Positions 49,475-57,899 of a stretch of 64,000 nt of DNA are shown here, one piece after another. The notes under the pieces were generated by a model. The model saw nothing but the letters and a program-made list of their open reading frames with translations, ran no database searches and was not told the DNA's origin. The stretch is from Flavobacteriales bacterium BRH_c54 (GTDB lineage: Bacteria; Bacteroidota; Bacteroidia; Flavobacteriales_E; Vicingaceae): NCBI GenBank assembly GCA_000961845.1, contig LADZ01000054.1, positions 46,232 through 110,231 on the forward strand, given 5' to 3'. The position numbers and the translations under genes are program-made. Numbering within the stretch: the first letter of the stretch is position 1; each line of letters starts with the position of its first letter.

Positions 49475-50008
49475 ATGGAAATCATCAAAAAATTTAAAAC
49501 CACATTTGCACTTTTATTAATGATATTAGTAACTGTTGGTTTTATGTACAAACAAAATACAGGGTTAAACGTTGGCGAAATGGCTCCAGATCTAAAATTC
49601 AACAATCCTGAAGGAAAACAAATTGCATTATCCTCTCTAAAAGGAAAAGTAGTTTTAATAGATTTTTGGGCTTCTTGGTGTGTTCCTTGTCGAAGAGAAA
49701 ACCCAGCAGTAGTTAAAGCTTATAACATGTTTAAAGATAAAAAATTTAAAAACGGAAAAGGCTTTACAGTTTATGGTTATTCTCTTGACACCAATGCTGA
49801 TCTTTGGAAAACGGCTATTGAAAAAGATGGACTAATTTGGAACAACCATACTAGCGACCTCAAAGGCTGGAATTCTGAAGGAGCTCAGCTATATCAAGTA
49901 AACTCAATCCCTTCTAATTATTTAATTGATGGTGATGGTAAAATTATCGCCAAAAACTTAAGAGGTGAAGCACTGATTGACGCACTAAGTAAATTCGAAA
50001 AAAAATAA
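49475..50008 (+). CDS. TlpA-like thioredoxin-fold protein
   Basis: 177 aa. One N-terminal hydrophobic segment (9-24) anchors it in the inner membrane or serves as a signal peptide, so the thioredoxin domain faces the periplasm. Active site WCVPC (C69, C72) in FWASWCVPCRRENP and the cis-Pro region SIPSNYLIDGDG are present. Such proteins reduce disulfides, for example for cytochrome c maturation or surface-protein folding; the partner is not evident here. It follows murA by 47 bp. Confidence 0.9.
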   Translation: MEIIKKFKTTFALLLMILVTVGFMYKQNTGLNVGEMAPDLKFNNPEGKQIALSSLKGKVVLIDFWASWCVPCRRENPAVVKAYNMFKDKKFKNGKGFTVYGYSLDTNADLWKTAIEKDGLIWNNHTSDLKGWNSEGAQLYQVNSIPSNYLIDGDGKIIAKNLRGEALIDALSKFEKK

Positions 50009-50041
50009 TTCCTTACCTTATTTTTAGTGTGATTTAAGCTT

Positions 50042-50090
50042 AATTTGTCATTAATTCCTGACATTACAACAAAATTATGACAAATTGACT
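50042..50090 (+). promoter_or_regulatory. Inverted repeat overlapping the grpE promoter
   Basis: AATTTGTCAT (50042-50051) and ATGACAAATT (50077-50086) are perfect 10-bp inverted arms; a further half-site CTGACATTA lies between them. The right arm covers the likely -33 element. CAAATTGACT (50081-50090) is also found in the lon leader (9646-9655). Confidence 0.45.
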
Positions 50091-50117
50091 ATTTCATTTC
50101 AAATGGTAGTATTTTTG
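50085..50117 (+). promoter_or_regulatory. Candidate grpE promoter
   Basis: TTG (50085-50087), 22-bp spacer and TATTTTTG (50110-50117), an exact -7 box. Start of transcription expected near 50124, leader about 32 nt. Confidence 0.5.
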
Positions 50118-50155
50118 ACTTCCTTAAAAAACTATTTTTTAAATTTTTGAAGATT

Positions 50156-50722
50156 ATGACAACAACAAACGAAGAAGAAAAAAATATTCAGGAAGAAAAC
50201 ATCCAAGCCAATAGTGAAGAAAAGCATGAAGAAAATGCTTCGGAAAATCAGGAAGAACAAAAAGAACTAACAAAAGAAGAACAATTGGAAATAGAACTGC
50301 AAGAAGCCAAAGACAAATACCTTCGTCTTTATTCTGATTTTGAAAATTTCAGAAAAAGAACTCAAAAAGAAAAATTAGATTTATTTAAAACGGCTGGTGA
50401 AGAAATAATAACTGCTTTACTTCCTGTAATTGATGACTTTGAAAGAGCTTCAAAAGCAATGCAAGATGCAAAAGATATTGACTCCGTTAAAGATGGAATA
50501 AAATTAATTCATGAAAAAATGCTTTCTATTCTAAAACAAAAAGGATTAGAACCAACCAAATCACAAGTTGGAGAACCTTTTAATGTTGAATTCCATGAAG
50601 CAATAACTCAAATTCCGGCACCTAGCAAAAAAGAAGTAGGAAAAGTAATTGATGAAGTTGAAAAAGGCTATTCCCTTAACGGAAAAGTGATAAGATATAC
50701 TAAAGTTGTTGTGGGGCAATGA
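50156..50722 (+). CDS. grpE: Nucleotide exchange factor GrpE
   Basis: Releases ADP from DnaK in the Hsp70 cycle. The ATG at 50156 (MTTTNEEEKN) is preferred over an in-frame TTG three codons upstream, giving 188 aa. A Glu-rich coiled-coil N-terminus (to about 60) is followed by the paired-helix dimer region KYLRLYSDFENFRKRTQKEK and the beta-wing domain (GEPFNVEFHEAITQ, VIRYTKVVVGQ). dnaJ lies 108 bp downstream; dnaK is not in the window. Confidence 0.96.
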   Translation: MTTTNEEEKNIQEENIQANSEEKHEENASENQEEQKELTKEEQLEIELQEAKDKYLRLYSDFENFRKRTQKEKLDLFKTAGEEIITALLPVIDDFERASKAMQDAKDIDSVKDGIKLIHEKMLSILKQKGLEPTKSQVGEPFNVEFHEAITQIPAPSKKEVGKVIDEVEKGYSLNGKVIRYTKVVVGQ

Positions 50723-50830
50723 CAAATGTGTGAATGTGTGAATTGATTAATTTCTTGAAAAACTTACTTTCTAGTTGCAATTAACCAATAACATTTAACA
50801 AATAACTATTAACGGTTAACGAATATAAAA
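50723..50830 (+). repeat. Spacer with short degenerate direct repeats
   Basis: Between grpE and dnaJ. ATGTGTGA occurs twice in a row near 50726-50740, and a string of TTAAC/TAAC words (TTAACCAATAACATTTAACA) follows at about 50780-50815. No -7 box or hairpin terminator was found, so grpE and dnaJ may be one transcript. Confidence 0.45.
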
Positions 50831-51946
50831 ATGAGCAAGAGAGATTATTATGAAGTATTAGGAGTATCTAAAAATGCATCTGAAGCTGAAATAAAAAAAG
50901 CTTATCGCCAGATGGCAATTAAATACCATCCAGATAAAAACCCTGACGATAAAACTGCTGAAGATAAATTTAAAGAAGCTGCTGAAGCTTATGAAGTACT
51001 AAGCAACCCTGAAAAAAGACAACGCTACGACCGTTTTGGACATCAAGGTGTTGGTGGTGCTGCCGGAGGTGGATTTGGTGGTGGAGGAATGAATATGGAT
51101 GACATTTTCTCCCAATTTGGCGATATTTTCGGAGGTGGTTTTGGAGGTTTTGGAGGTGGACAAAGCAGAGGGAGAAGAGTTTCTAGAGGAACTAACCTTA
51201 GAGTTCGTGTAAAAATGACCTTAAAAGAAATAGCGAACGGTGTTGAGAAAAAAATTAAAGTAAATAAATTAGTTAATGCAGAAGGAGTAACTTTTAAAGA
51301 CTGTAACCAATGTAATGGTACAGGACAAGTTACCAGAATTGCTAATACTATTTTGGGACAAATGCAAACTTCTTCACCATGTCCGGCTTGTGGTGGTGAT
51401 GGAAAAATAATTGACAAAAAGCCAGCAGATGCTAATAGTGATGGATTAATTAGAAAAGAAGATACTATAACTATTAACATTCCTGCAGGAGTTGAGGATG
51501 GCATGCAACTTTCGGTTTCCGGAAAAGGAAATGCAGGTCCAAAAGATGGTATTGCCGGAGATTTAATCATATTAATTGAAGAAATACCTCACGAAAATAT
51601 TAAAAGAGACGGTGTAAACTTATTGTATGACTTGTACCTCAACTTTGTTGATGCTGCTTTGGGAACTTCTATAGAAATTCCAACAGTGGACGGAAAAGTG
51701 AAAGTAAAAATTGAACCCGGAACTCAAAGTGGCAAGGTACTAAGACTAAAAGGCAAAGGATTACCCAATATACAAGGATATGGTAAAGGAGATTTCTTGA
51801 TTTACATTAATGTTTGGACTCCACAAGAACTTACTAAATCAGAAAAAGAAACACTTGAAAAACTAAGAACTTCTGAAAATTTTCAACCTAAACTAAGTGG
51901 AAAAGAGAAAGGTTTTTTTGATAAAATGAAAGATTATTTTAATTAA
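50831..51946 (+). CDS. dnaJ: Molecular chaperone DnaJ with reduced zinc region
   Basis: Hsp40 co-chaperone that loads clients on DnaK. J domain 1-70 with HPD (33-35); Gly/Phe-rich linker 71-118; then a short central region with only two CxxCxGxG motifs (CNQCNGTG 158-165, CPACGGDG 184-191) where class I DnaJ has four; C-terminal client-binding domains to 371. Motifs 1 and 4, which form one of the two zinc sites, are missing, so one zinc centre should remain. Similar reduced forms are, to my knowledge, common in Flavobacteriia. The last 4 bp overlap the convergent smpB gene. Confidence 0.96.
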   Translation: MSKRDYYEVLGVSKNASEAEIKKAYRQMAIKYHPDKNPDDKTAEDKFKEAAEAYEVLSNPEKRQRYDRFGHQGVGGAAGGGFGGGGMNMDDIFSQFGDIFGGGFGGFGGGQSRGRRVSRGTNLRVRVKMTLKEIANGVEKKIKVNKLVNAEGVTFKDCNQCNGTGQVTRIANTILGQMQTSSPCPACGGDGKIIDKKPADANSDGLIRKEDTITINIPAGVEDGMQLSVSGKGNAGPKDGIAGDLIILIEEIPHENIKRDGVNLLYDLYLNFVDAALGTSIEIPTVDGKVKVKIEPGTQSGKVLRLKGKGLPNIQGYGKGDFLIYINVWTPQELTKSEKETLEKLRTSENFQPKLSGKEKGFFDKMKDYFN

Positions 51947-52392
51947 AACTTCTTAGCCCTATCCAATTCCCGTTTAGTATCTTTTGCTTTTAGTGTTTCT
52001 CGTTTATCGTGAAGCTTTTTACCTTTTGCTAAAGCTATTTCCAACTTTGCAAAACCTTTGTTATTAATAAATAAACTAACAGGAATAATAGTTAATCCAA
52101 CATCTTTTTTCTTTTTTATTAGCTTATCTAACTCACTGCGATTAAGCAATAATTTTCTCACCCTTCGTGGTTCGTGATTGTTATAGGTTCCTTGCTCATA
52201 TTCTGCAATAAAAACATTCTTAACAAACAATTCATCATTATTAAAAAAGCAATATCCATCTGCAATATTCGCTTTGCCTGCTCTTATAGATTTTATTTCC
52301 GTACCGGTAAGCTGAATACCGGCAGTAAAAGTCTCTAAAAACTCATACTCAAACTTAGCTTTTCTATTTTTTATGTTGATTTTATTACTCAC
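51943..52392 (-). CDS. smpB: SsrA-binding protein SmpB
   Basis: Partner of tmRNA in rescue of stalled ribosomes. 149 aa with [38 protein letters not shown] and the C-terminal [20 protein letters not shown] tail that enters the mRNA channel. The start is GTG at 52392; no nearby in-frame ATG exists. The -7 box ends 4 bp upstream of it. The tmRNA gene ssrA was not seen in the window. Confidence 0.96.
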   Translation of the reverse strand: MSNKINIKNRKAKFEYEFLETFTAGIQLTGTEIKSIRAGKANIADGYCFFNNDELFVKNVFIAEYEQGTYNNHEPRRVRKLLLNRSELDKLIKKKKDVGLTIIPVSLFINNKGFAKLEIALAKGKKLHDKRETLKAKDTKRELDRAKKF

Positions 52393-52396
52393 GCTT

Positions 52397-52425
52397 CAAA
52401 ATTAGACAAGTTATTTGTTTATCAA
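52397..52425 (-). promoter_or_regulatory. smpB promoter adjoining the start codon
   Basis: Minus strand TTG (52425-52423), 18-bp spacer, TAATTTTG (52404-52397), followed after 4 bp by the GTG start. The transcription start should fall at or within a few bases of the GTG, i.e. a leaderless or nearly leaderless mRNA. Confidence 0.55.
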
Positions 52426-52450
52426 TAATTATTAATCTCTAATTCATTAA

Positions 52451-53272
52451 TTAACCCAATCCCACATCTAAACTCATCATTACAATAAAGCCCAATATAA
52501 AACCCATTGTAGCAATATCAGTATATTTATCCCTTTGGGTTTCGGGTATCACTTCTTCTACCACTACATAAATCATTGCCCCTGCTGCAAAAGCCAACGC
52601 ATAAGGTAAAATTGGCTGAAAAGTAAAAACTGCCCAAGCTCCTAACACAGCGGCAAGTGGCTCTACTATTGCAGATAATTGTCCATAATTAAAACTTTTC
52701 CAACGAGATAAGCCTTGTCTTCTTAAAGGCATAGAAACTGCTATTCCTTCCGGAAAATTTTGAATTCCAATACCAATTGCCAACGCTATTGCTCCACCAA
52801 TAGTTGCTCCTTCCAACCCCATGGCAGCTCCACCAAATAAAACTCCTATCGCCAAACCTTCAGGTATATTATGTAAAGTAATCGCCAATACCAACAAAAT
52901 AGATCGGTGCCATTCTGTTTTTACCCCTTCTTTTTCTCCCTCTTTAAAATTAATATGTAAATGAGGTAATATCTTATCCAACCCAAACAAAAACATTGCT
53001 CCTCCTAAGAACCCAACCGCAGCCGGAACCACCTGAACAAAACCTTCTCCATCACTCATCTCAATAGCAGGATTTAGCAATGACCAAAAACTTGCTGCTA
53101 CCATTACTCCTCCGGTAAAACCCAACATTCCGTCAAAAAAAGCACGATTCATGGTTTTAAACACAAATACAAATGCAGCCCCCATAGCGGTTAATCCCCA
53201 AGTAAATAAAGATGCATATAAAGCTTGTTGGACTGGACTAATTGATTCAAAAAAAAGTTTTACTTCTTCCAT
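52451..53272 (-). CDS. ZIP-family metal transporter (GufA type)
   Basis: Inner-membrane importer of divalent metal (Zn, possibly Fe or Mn). 273 aa, about eight helices, with the paired metal-site motifs ITLHNIPEGLAIGV and GIQNFPEGIAVSMP in adjacent helices and a His-containing loop HLHINFKEGEKEG. It lies 48 bp downstream of the DtxR-family regulator gene, very likely in one operon, which suggests metal-dependent control. Confidence 0.92.
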   Translation of the reverse strand: MEEVKLFFESISPVQQALYASLFTWGLTAMGAAFVFVFKTMNRAFFDGMLGFTGGVMVAASFWSLLNPAIEMSDGEGFVQVVPAAVGFLGGAMFLFGLDKILPHLHINFKEGEKEGVKTEWHRSILLVLAITLHNIPEGLAIGVLFGGAAMGLEGATIGGAIALAIGIGIQNFPEGIAVSMPLRRQGLSRWKSFNYGQLSAIVEPLAAVLGAWAVFTFQPILPYALAFAAGAMIYVVVEEVIPETQRDKYTDIATMGFILGFIVMMSLDVGLG

Positions 53273-53320
53273 AGTTTTAAATATTCAAGGTTTGATGTTT
53301 ATAAATGTAGTCTCTAAATT

Positions 53321-53977
53321 CTAAATTTTCTTAACTATTAAATTTTTACTTGCTTGATTAGAAATAATCACTTGTTTATTATTGACCAAAATTTGCATAG
53401 TAGCATCAAATTCTACGATATCTTTTACTTCAACTTCTACCCCCAACACCAATTGCAATTGTTCTAAATAATTTAAATAACTTTTAGAATGTTCTTTAAC
53501 CCCTACTACTACCGCTTTTTCTCCTCTTATTAAATCTGACAATGTTACATCTTTATGCTGGATAATATTTCCGTCCTTATCGGGAATAGGATCTCCATGC
53601 GGATCAAACTTAGGAAATCCTAAAAATTCATCTAAACGTTCTGTTAGTTTATGTGTATTGATATGCTCTAACTCTTCAGCTAAATCATGTACTTCATCCC
53701 ATTTAAAATTTAATTTTTCTACTAAAAAAACTTCCCACAACCTATGATTTCTAATAATAGAAACTGCTACATCACTACCTTTTTTAGTTAAGTTTACTCC
53801 TTGATACTTCTGATAACTAACCAACTTTTTATCTGCCAACTTTTTAATCATATCGGTTACAGAAGAAGGCTTAGTTGCTAACTTATCTGCAATAGCATTG
53901 GTAGAAACCCCTTGAACCCCATTTAAACTCAATTTATAAATGGCTTTCAAATAATTCTCTTCAGTAAATGAATTCAT
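53321..53977 (-). CDS. DtxR/MntR-family metal-dependent transcriptional regulator
   Basis: 218 aa in three parts: winged helix-turn-helix (about 5-70; STNAIADKLATKPSSVTDMI), dimerisation and metal-binding domain (about 71-140; NHRLWEVFLVEKL with H78, and DEVHDLAEELEHI with conserved Glu/His ligands), and a C-terminal FeoA/SH3-like domain (about 148-218). Members bind DNA when loaded with Fe(II) or Mn(II) and repress uptake genes. Neighbours are a ZIP transporter (downstream) and a divergent TonB-dependent receptor, with a palindromic candidate operator in between. Which metal is sensed is not clear from sequence. Confidence 0.93.
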   Translation of the reverse strand: MNSFTEENYLKAIYKLSLNGVQGVSTNAIADKLATKPSSVTDMIKKLADKKLVSYQKYQGVNLTKKGSDVAVSIIRNHRLWEVFLVEKLNFKWDEVHDLAEELEHINTHKLTERLDEFLGFPKFDPHGDPIPDKDGNIIQHKDVTLSDLIRGEKAVVVGVKEHSKSYLNYLEQLQLVLGVEVEVKDIVEFDATMQILVNNKQVIISNQASKNLIVKKI

Positions 53978-53993
53978 CTTTGCTTTTTCTTTA

Positions 53994-54001
53994 CAAATGT
54001 A
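53994..54001 (-). promoter_or_regulatory. -7 box of the regulator-ZIP operon
   Basis: Minus strand TACATTTG, an exact TAnnTTTG box 16 bp before the ATG of the regulator. The same octamer serves the divergent receptor gene. No TTG at -33. Confidence 0.45.
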
Positions 54002-54033
54002 TAAAAGATTTATTACATATATAAAATTATATT

Positions 54034-54049
54034 TTTAGACTAATCTAAA
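54034..54049. promoter_or_regulatory. Candidate DtxR-family operator
   Basis: TTTAGACTAATCTAAA has perfect 6-bp arms TTTAGA/TCTAAA around four bases and resembles known MntR/DtxR-type operators of the TTTAGGTTAACCTAAA kind. It lies between the divergent regulator and receptor genes and overlaps the -33 position of the receptor promoter, so bound repressor would block it. Confidence 0.6.
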
Positions 54050-54059
54050 TTTTATTTTA

Positions 54060-54067
54060 TACATTTG
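54060..54067 (+). promoter_or_regulatory. -7 box of the TonB-dependent receptor gene
   Basis: TACATTTG, exact TAnnTTTG, 19 bp after the palindromic operator's centre-right arm region (54038-54040 would be -33) and 19 bp before the ATG at 54087. Confidence 0.5.
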
Positions 54068-54086
54068 CAAAATAATTATTTATGTA

Positions 54087-56351
54087 ATGAAAAAAAGTTT
54101 ACTTAACATTTTATTCTTTGTTTGTTATCTTCCTATAACTATTTATAGTCAAGTAGGAGCAATAGATGGCGTTATCAGTAGTAATAATAATGCTGTAGCT
54201 TTCGCTAATATTGGTTTATCTGGCACAAAACTAGGCACTGCTGCAGATGTTAATGGAAAGTTTAAACTCAACAACATCCCTGTTGGTACTTATACTGTTC
54301 AAGTTTCAGCGGTTGGTTATAAACATTATAAAAAAACCATTACTATTGAAAGCGGAAAAACCATTACATTAAACATCACAATAGAAGAAACAGCCACACA
54401 AATAGAAGAGTTTGTGGTTACAGGTACCTTACGTGAAGTTTCTATAAAAGAATCAGCTGTACCTATAAAAGTTTATAAACCTACTTATTTTCTTAAAAAT
54501 CCTACTCCTGTTTTATTTGAAGCTTTGCAAATTGTTAATGGTGTTCGTCCGCAAATAAATTGCAGCGTTTGTAATACTGGAGACATTCATATTAACGGTA
54601 TGGAAGGTCCTTACACCATGGTCACTATTGACGGAATGCCTATTGTTGGAGGACTCTCAACGGTTTATGGATTAAATGGAATTCCAAACAGCATGATAGC
54701 CCAAACAGAAGTAGTAAAAGGTCCTGCTTCCACTTTATTTGGCTCTGAAGCTGTTGGTGGTTTAATAAATGTTATTACCCTCGATCCAAAAGATAGTCCG
54801 AAATTAGCTGTTGATGTTTTTACAACCTCTTGGGGAGAAATAAACACTGATATAGGCATGGGGTTTAAAATGAGTGAAAAAGTAACCTCTATGCTCGGTA
54901 TTAATTACTTTAATTATTCCAACCCCATAGATAATAACGGAGATAATTTTACTGACTTAACACTTCAAGATCGAATTTCTGTATTTAACAAATGGGATAT
55001 TCAACGTAAAGAAAACCGAGAACTTTCTGTAGCTATGCGTTATGTTTATGAAGACCGTTGGGGAGGTGAAATGCAATGGGCTCCTGAGTTTAGAGGTGGA
55101 GATAGTATCTATGGTGAATCCATTTATACCAGTCGTTACGAAATTATTGGTAAATACCAGCTTCCATTTAAAGAAAGACTAATGAGCAGTTTTTCATTTT
55201 CCGACCATCAGCAAAATTCTGTTTATGGAAATGTGCCTTATATTGCTCATCAAAAAATTGCTTTTGGTCAGTTGTTTTGGGATAAAAAAATTGGCAAACA
55301 CGATTGGCTTATAGGAACAGCTATTAGATATAATTTTTATGATGATAATACTGCTGCAACTCAAACACCTGACACCATAAATCCTAAAAACAAACCTGAC
55401 AATGCTTTTCTACCGGGAATTTTTGTTCAACATAGTTATAAAATAAACACCAAACACAAAACATTAGTAGGATTACGTTACGATTACGATTCCCGACATG
55501 GAAATATTTTTACACCACGTTTTAACTACAAGTGGACACCTAATGAAAGCAATACCATCCGACTAAGTTTAGGAACAGGCTACAGAGTAGTAAATTTATT
55601 TACCGAAGACCATGCTGCAACAACAGGGGCCAGAGAAGTAGTAATTAAAGGTTCTTTAGCCCCCGAAACTTCTTACAATACCAACCTAAACTATCAAAAA
55701 ATAATTACTACCAAATTTGGCTTTATCAATTTTGATGTTACTGGTTTTTACACTTACTTCAACAATAAAATTATACCCGATTACGAAACTAATTCCAAGC
55801 AAATTATTTATGAAAATCTAAATGGTTATGCCGTTTCAAGAGGTATAAGTTTTGATATGGACATTACTTTTTCGGCTCCTCTTAACATAAAATTAGGTGG
55901 AACTTTTATGGAAGTGTTTGAAGTTAGTGAAAATGAACTAGGAAATTTAGTGAAACAACCGCAATTGCTAACTGAAAACATTTCAGGAACTTTTGGTGTG
56001 AGTTATGAATTTACAAAACAAAAAGTTAAAATTGATTACACTGGAAATGTATACGGACCAATGAAATTACCTTTGGTAGAGAATGATTTCCGTCCGGAGT
56101 ACTCCGATTGGTACAGTATTCAAAACATACAAGTTACTAAAGAATTTAAAAAAGGTTGGGAAATTTATGGAGGGGTTAAAAACTTACTAAATTTTACCCC
56201 TCCCAACAATTCTATTTTACGTGCTAACGATCCTTTTGATAAGAATGTAAATTCACCTGACAACCCTAATAGATATACTTTTGACCCAACCTATGTTTAC
56301 ACTACTTTTCAGGGAATAAGAGGTTTTTTGGGAGCAAGGGTTCGATTTTGA
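54087..56351 (+). CDS. TonB-dependent outer-membrane receptor, probably metal-related
   Basis: 754 aa. Signal peptide 1-21; carboxypeptidase-D-regulatory-like domain (about 22-105; ANIGLSGTKLGTAADVNGKF); plug (about 115-245; VTIDGMPIVGGLSTVYGLNG, EVVKGPASTLFGSEAVGGLI); 22-strand barrel to the C-terminal Phe (GFLGARVRF). The plug has an unusual Cys pair, INCSVCNTGD (C159, C162). Divergent from a DtxR-family regulator and ZIP transporter with an operator-like palindrome between, so uptake of a metal or metal complex is the best guess. It is not paired with a SusD-like gene. Confidence 0.93.
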   Translation: MKKSLLNILFFVCYLPITIYSQVGAIDGVISSNNNAVAFANIGLSGTKLGTAADVNGKFKLNNIPVGTYTVQVSAVGYKHYKKTITIESGKTITLNITIEETATQIEEFVVTGTLREVSIKESAVPIKVYKPTYFLKNPTPVLFEALQIVNGVRPQINCSVCNTGDIHINGMEGPYTMVTIDGMPIVGGLSTVYGLNGIPNSMIAQTEVVKGPASTLFGSEAVGGLINVITLDPKDSPKLAVDVFTTSWGEINTDIGMGFKMSEKVTSMLGINYFNYSNPIDNNGDNFTDLTLQDRISVFNKWDIQRKENRELSVAMRYVYEDRWGGEMQWAPEFRGGDSIYGESIYTSRYEIIGKYQLPFKERLMSSFSFSDHQQNSVYGNVPYIAHQKIAFGQLFWDKKIGKHDWLIGTAIRYNFYDDNTAATQTPDTINPKNKPDNAFLPGIFVQHSYKINTKHKTLVGLRYDYDSRHGNIFTPRFNYKWTPNESNTIRLSLGTGYRVVNLFTEDHAATTGAREVVIKGSLAPETSYNTNLNYQKIITTKFGFINFDVTGFYTYFNNKIIPDYETNSKQIIYENLNGYAVSRGISFDMDITFSAPLNIKLGGTFMEVFEVSENELGNLVKQPQLLTENISGTFGVSYEFTKQKVKIDYTGNVYGPMKLPLVENDFRPEYSDWYSIQNIQVTKEFKKGWEIYGGVKNLLNFTPPNNSILRANDPFDKNVNSPDNPNRYTFDPTYVYTTFQGIRGFLGARVRF

Positions 56352-56391
56352 TACTTGAAGTTATTGTTGATAAACTCGCCAACTATCTCTA

Positions 56392-57768
56392 TTATTGAAC
56401 CACCAATTTTTTAGCGTATTTATAAGACTCGTTTACTAATTCAACATAATAAATTCCTTTAGGTAATAAGCTAACATTAATTAAAGTATTAGTAGAGTTT
56501 GCTTTTTGTTCCAATAAAGTTTTCCCTAATACATCTTTAATCTGTACCACCACATTATTAGGAATGTCTTCTAGTTGGATGGTTACATATCCATCTGCCG
56601 GGTTAGGATAAATAGAGAAATAATTATTACTGTAATTAATAGGTACAATGTGTGAATAGGTACTTTCTCCATCAAAATCAGTTTGTTTTAATCGATAATA
56701 AGAAGTTCCTGAAATAGGGAACTTGTCTTCATCTTCATAATGTAAAATCTCTTGTGAATTTCCTGCGCCACTCTTTCTTAAAACTTCTTCCCAATTAACA
56801 GCATCCTTACTTTTTTCTATAGTAAAAAAATCATTATTGATCTCGGAGGCTGTTTGCCAGCTTAATTGAACAGTGCTATTTTTTACCTCAACATTAAAAT
56901 CTAATAATACAATAGGAAGAATTTCTATAGACTGCATATTATAAGCAACAAAAGCAACATCAGTATTAGGTGTCAACTGATGCTGAAATTTAGTTACTGT
57001 AGCATAATTTCCTGCTGTTATTCCCAAATCAGCAAAATCGAATGCCAATAACCTTAAATTTCTAGTAGATGCTGTAGAGCCACCACAAGCTAACCCTGGC
57101 ATGTTATAAAACTTCCAAGTTGGTTGAGCAACGGTTGATACACCATTAAAGTTTACAGCAACCTGATTACCAACAAGATTATTTGATGGATCTAAAAATC
57201 GGAATTGATCGAGCAAAGAACCATTTACATCCCCAGCTTGTGTAATAATAATATCTGGAACGCCATCACCTATAGAGCTAGCATCTATTCCTGCAACAGT
57301 ATATTGAATATTTCCACCAATGTTAAATATAGCAGTTGATAAATCTAATCCATTTATACCATCGGTTAAATAAGCGGAAACATTATTTCCTCCGGCAGGA
57401 ACTACAGGAGGAGCACAACCGTTACCACCACTAAAACCACCAAATTGTCTTCCAATTCCAATTAATGCACTGGAATTACTACCATTCACTGTTGCCGGCA
57501 TGGCTTGAAATACTTGTGGTGTAAATGTTACAGCATTAGCTGTTAACGTTGCATCATTCACTCCTGTGGACCATGTTACCCCTCCGCTTTCAAATGCTAA
57601 TAAGTGATGGGTAGCGACATCCGCTATTTGAGGACTGGCGGTGCTACTAGTAAAAAAGCCATTATGATCCGTGTAAATACGAGTTACATTGGTTTGTGTC
57701 CAACCTGTAACACAACCAATAGCCAACAATTGAAATATGACTATAAATTTTCGTAAAAAAGTTTTCAT
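56392..57768 (-). CDS. Secreted protein of unknown function with T9SS tail
   Basis: The ATG at 57768 (MKTFLRKFIVIFQLLAIG) begins a signal peptide and is chosen over an in-frame TTG 30 bp upstream; 458 aa. The N-terminal region (about 25-280) is beta-rich, with NGCAPPVVPAGGNNVSAYLT and an Asp-rich segment GDGVPDIIITQAGDV resembling Ca-binding loops. A fibronectin-like stretch follows (LSWQTASEINNDFFTIEKSK, about 305-375) and the last about 80 residues are a type A sorting domain (YPNPADGYVT). No enzymatic motif seen. Confidence 0.87.
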   Translation of the reverse strand: MKTFLRKFIVIFQLLAIGCVTGWTQTNVTRIYTDHNGFFTSSTASPQIADVATHHLLAFESGGVTWSTGVNDATLTANAVTFTPQVFQAMPATVNGSNSSALIGIGRQFGGFSGGNGCAPPVVPAGGNNVSAYLTDGINGLDLSTAIFNIGGNIQYTVAGIDASSIGDGVPDIIITQAGDVNGSLLDQFRFLDPSNNLVGNQVAVNFNGVSTVAQPTWKFYNMPGLACGGSTASTRNLRLLAFDFADLGITAGNYATVTKFQHQLTPNTDVAFVAYNMQSIEILPIVLLDFNVEVKNSTVQLSWQTASEINNDFFTIEKSKDAVNWEEVLRKSGAGNSQEILHYEDEDKFPISGTSYYRLKQTDFDGESTYSHIVPINYSNNYFSIYPNPADGYVTIQLEDIPNNVVVQIKDVLGKTLLEQKANSTNTLINVSLLPKGIYYVELVNESYKYAKKLVVQ

Positions 57769-57795
57769 TAATTTTAATAGGTTGTGCAAAAAAAA

Positions 57796-57803
57796 CAAAT
57801 ATA
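57796..57803 (-). promoter_or_regulatory. -7 box for the T9SS protein gene
   Basis: Minus strand TATATTTG, exact TAnnTTTG, 27 bp before the ATG at 57768; no TTG at -33. Lies in the 131-bp gap after lpxH, which has no clear terminator. Confidence 0.35.
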
Positions 57804-57899
57804 ATTTTTTGTTTTGCTTGTATGTGCTTAAGTTTAAAAAATTTGAGTTATAATTTACCTTTTAAAGGCTAAAAAAGTTACAAAAAAAGAGCATTAAAT

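Noticed and set aside
51043..51570. 175-codon antisense frame within dnaJ
   Set aside because: Lies opposite the well-supported dnaJ coding region; the Pro-rich product mirrors the Gly-rich linker.
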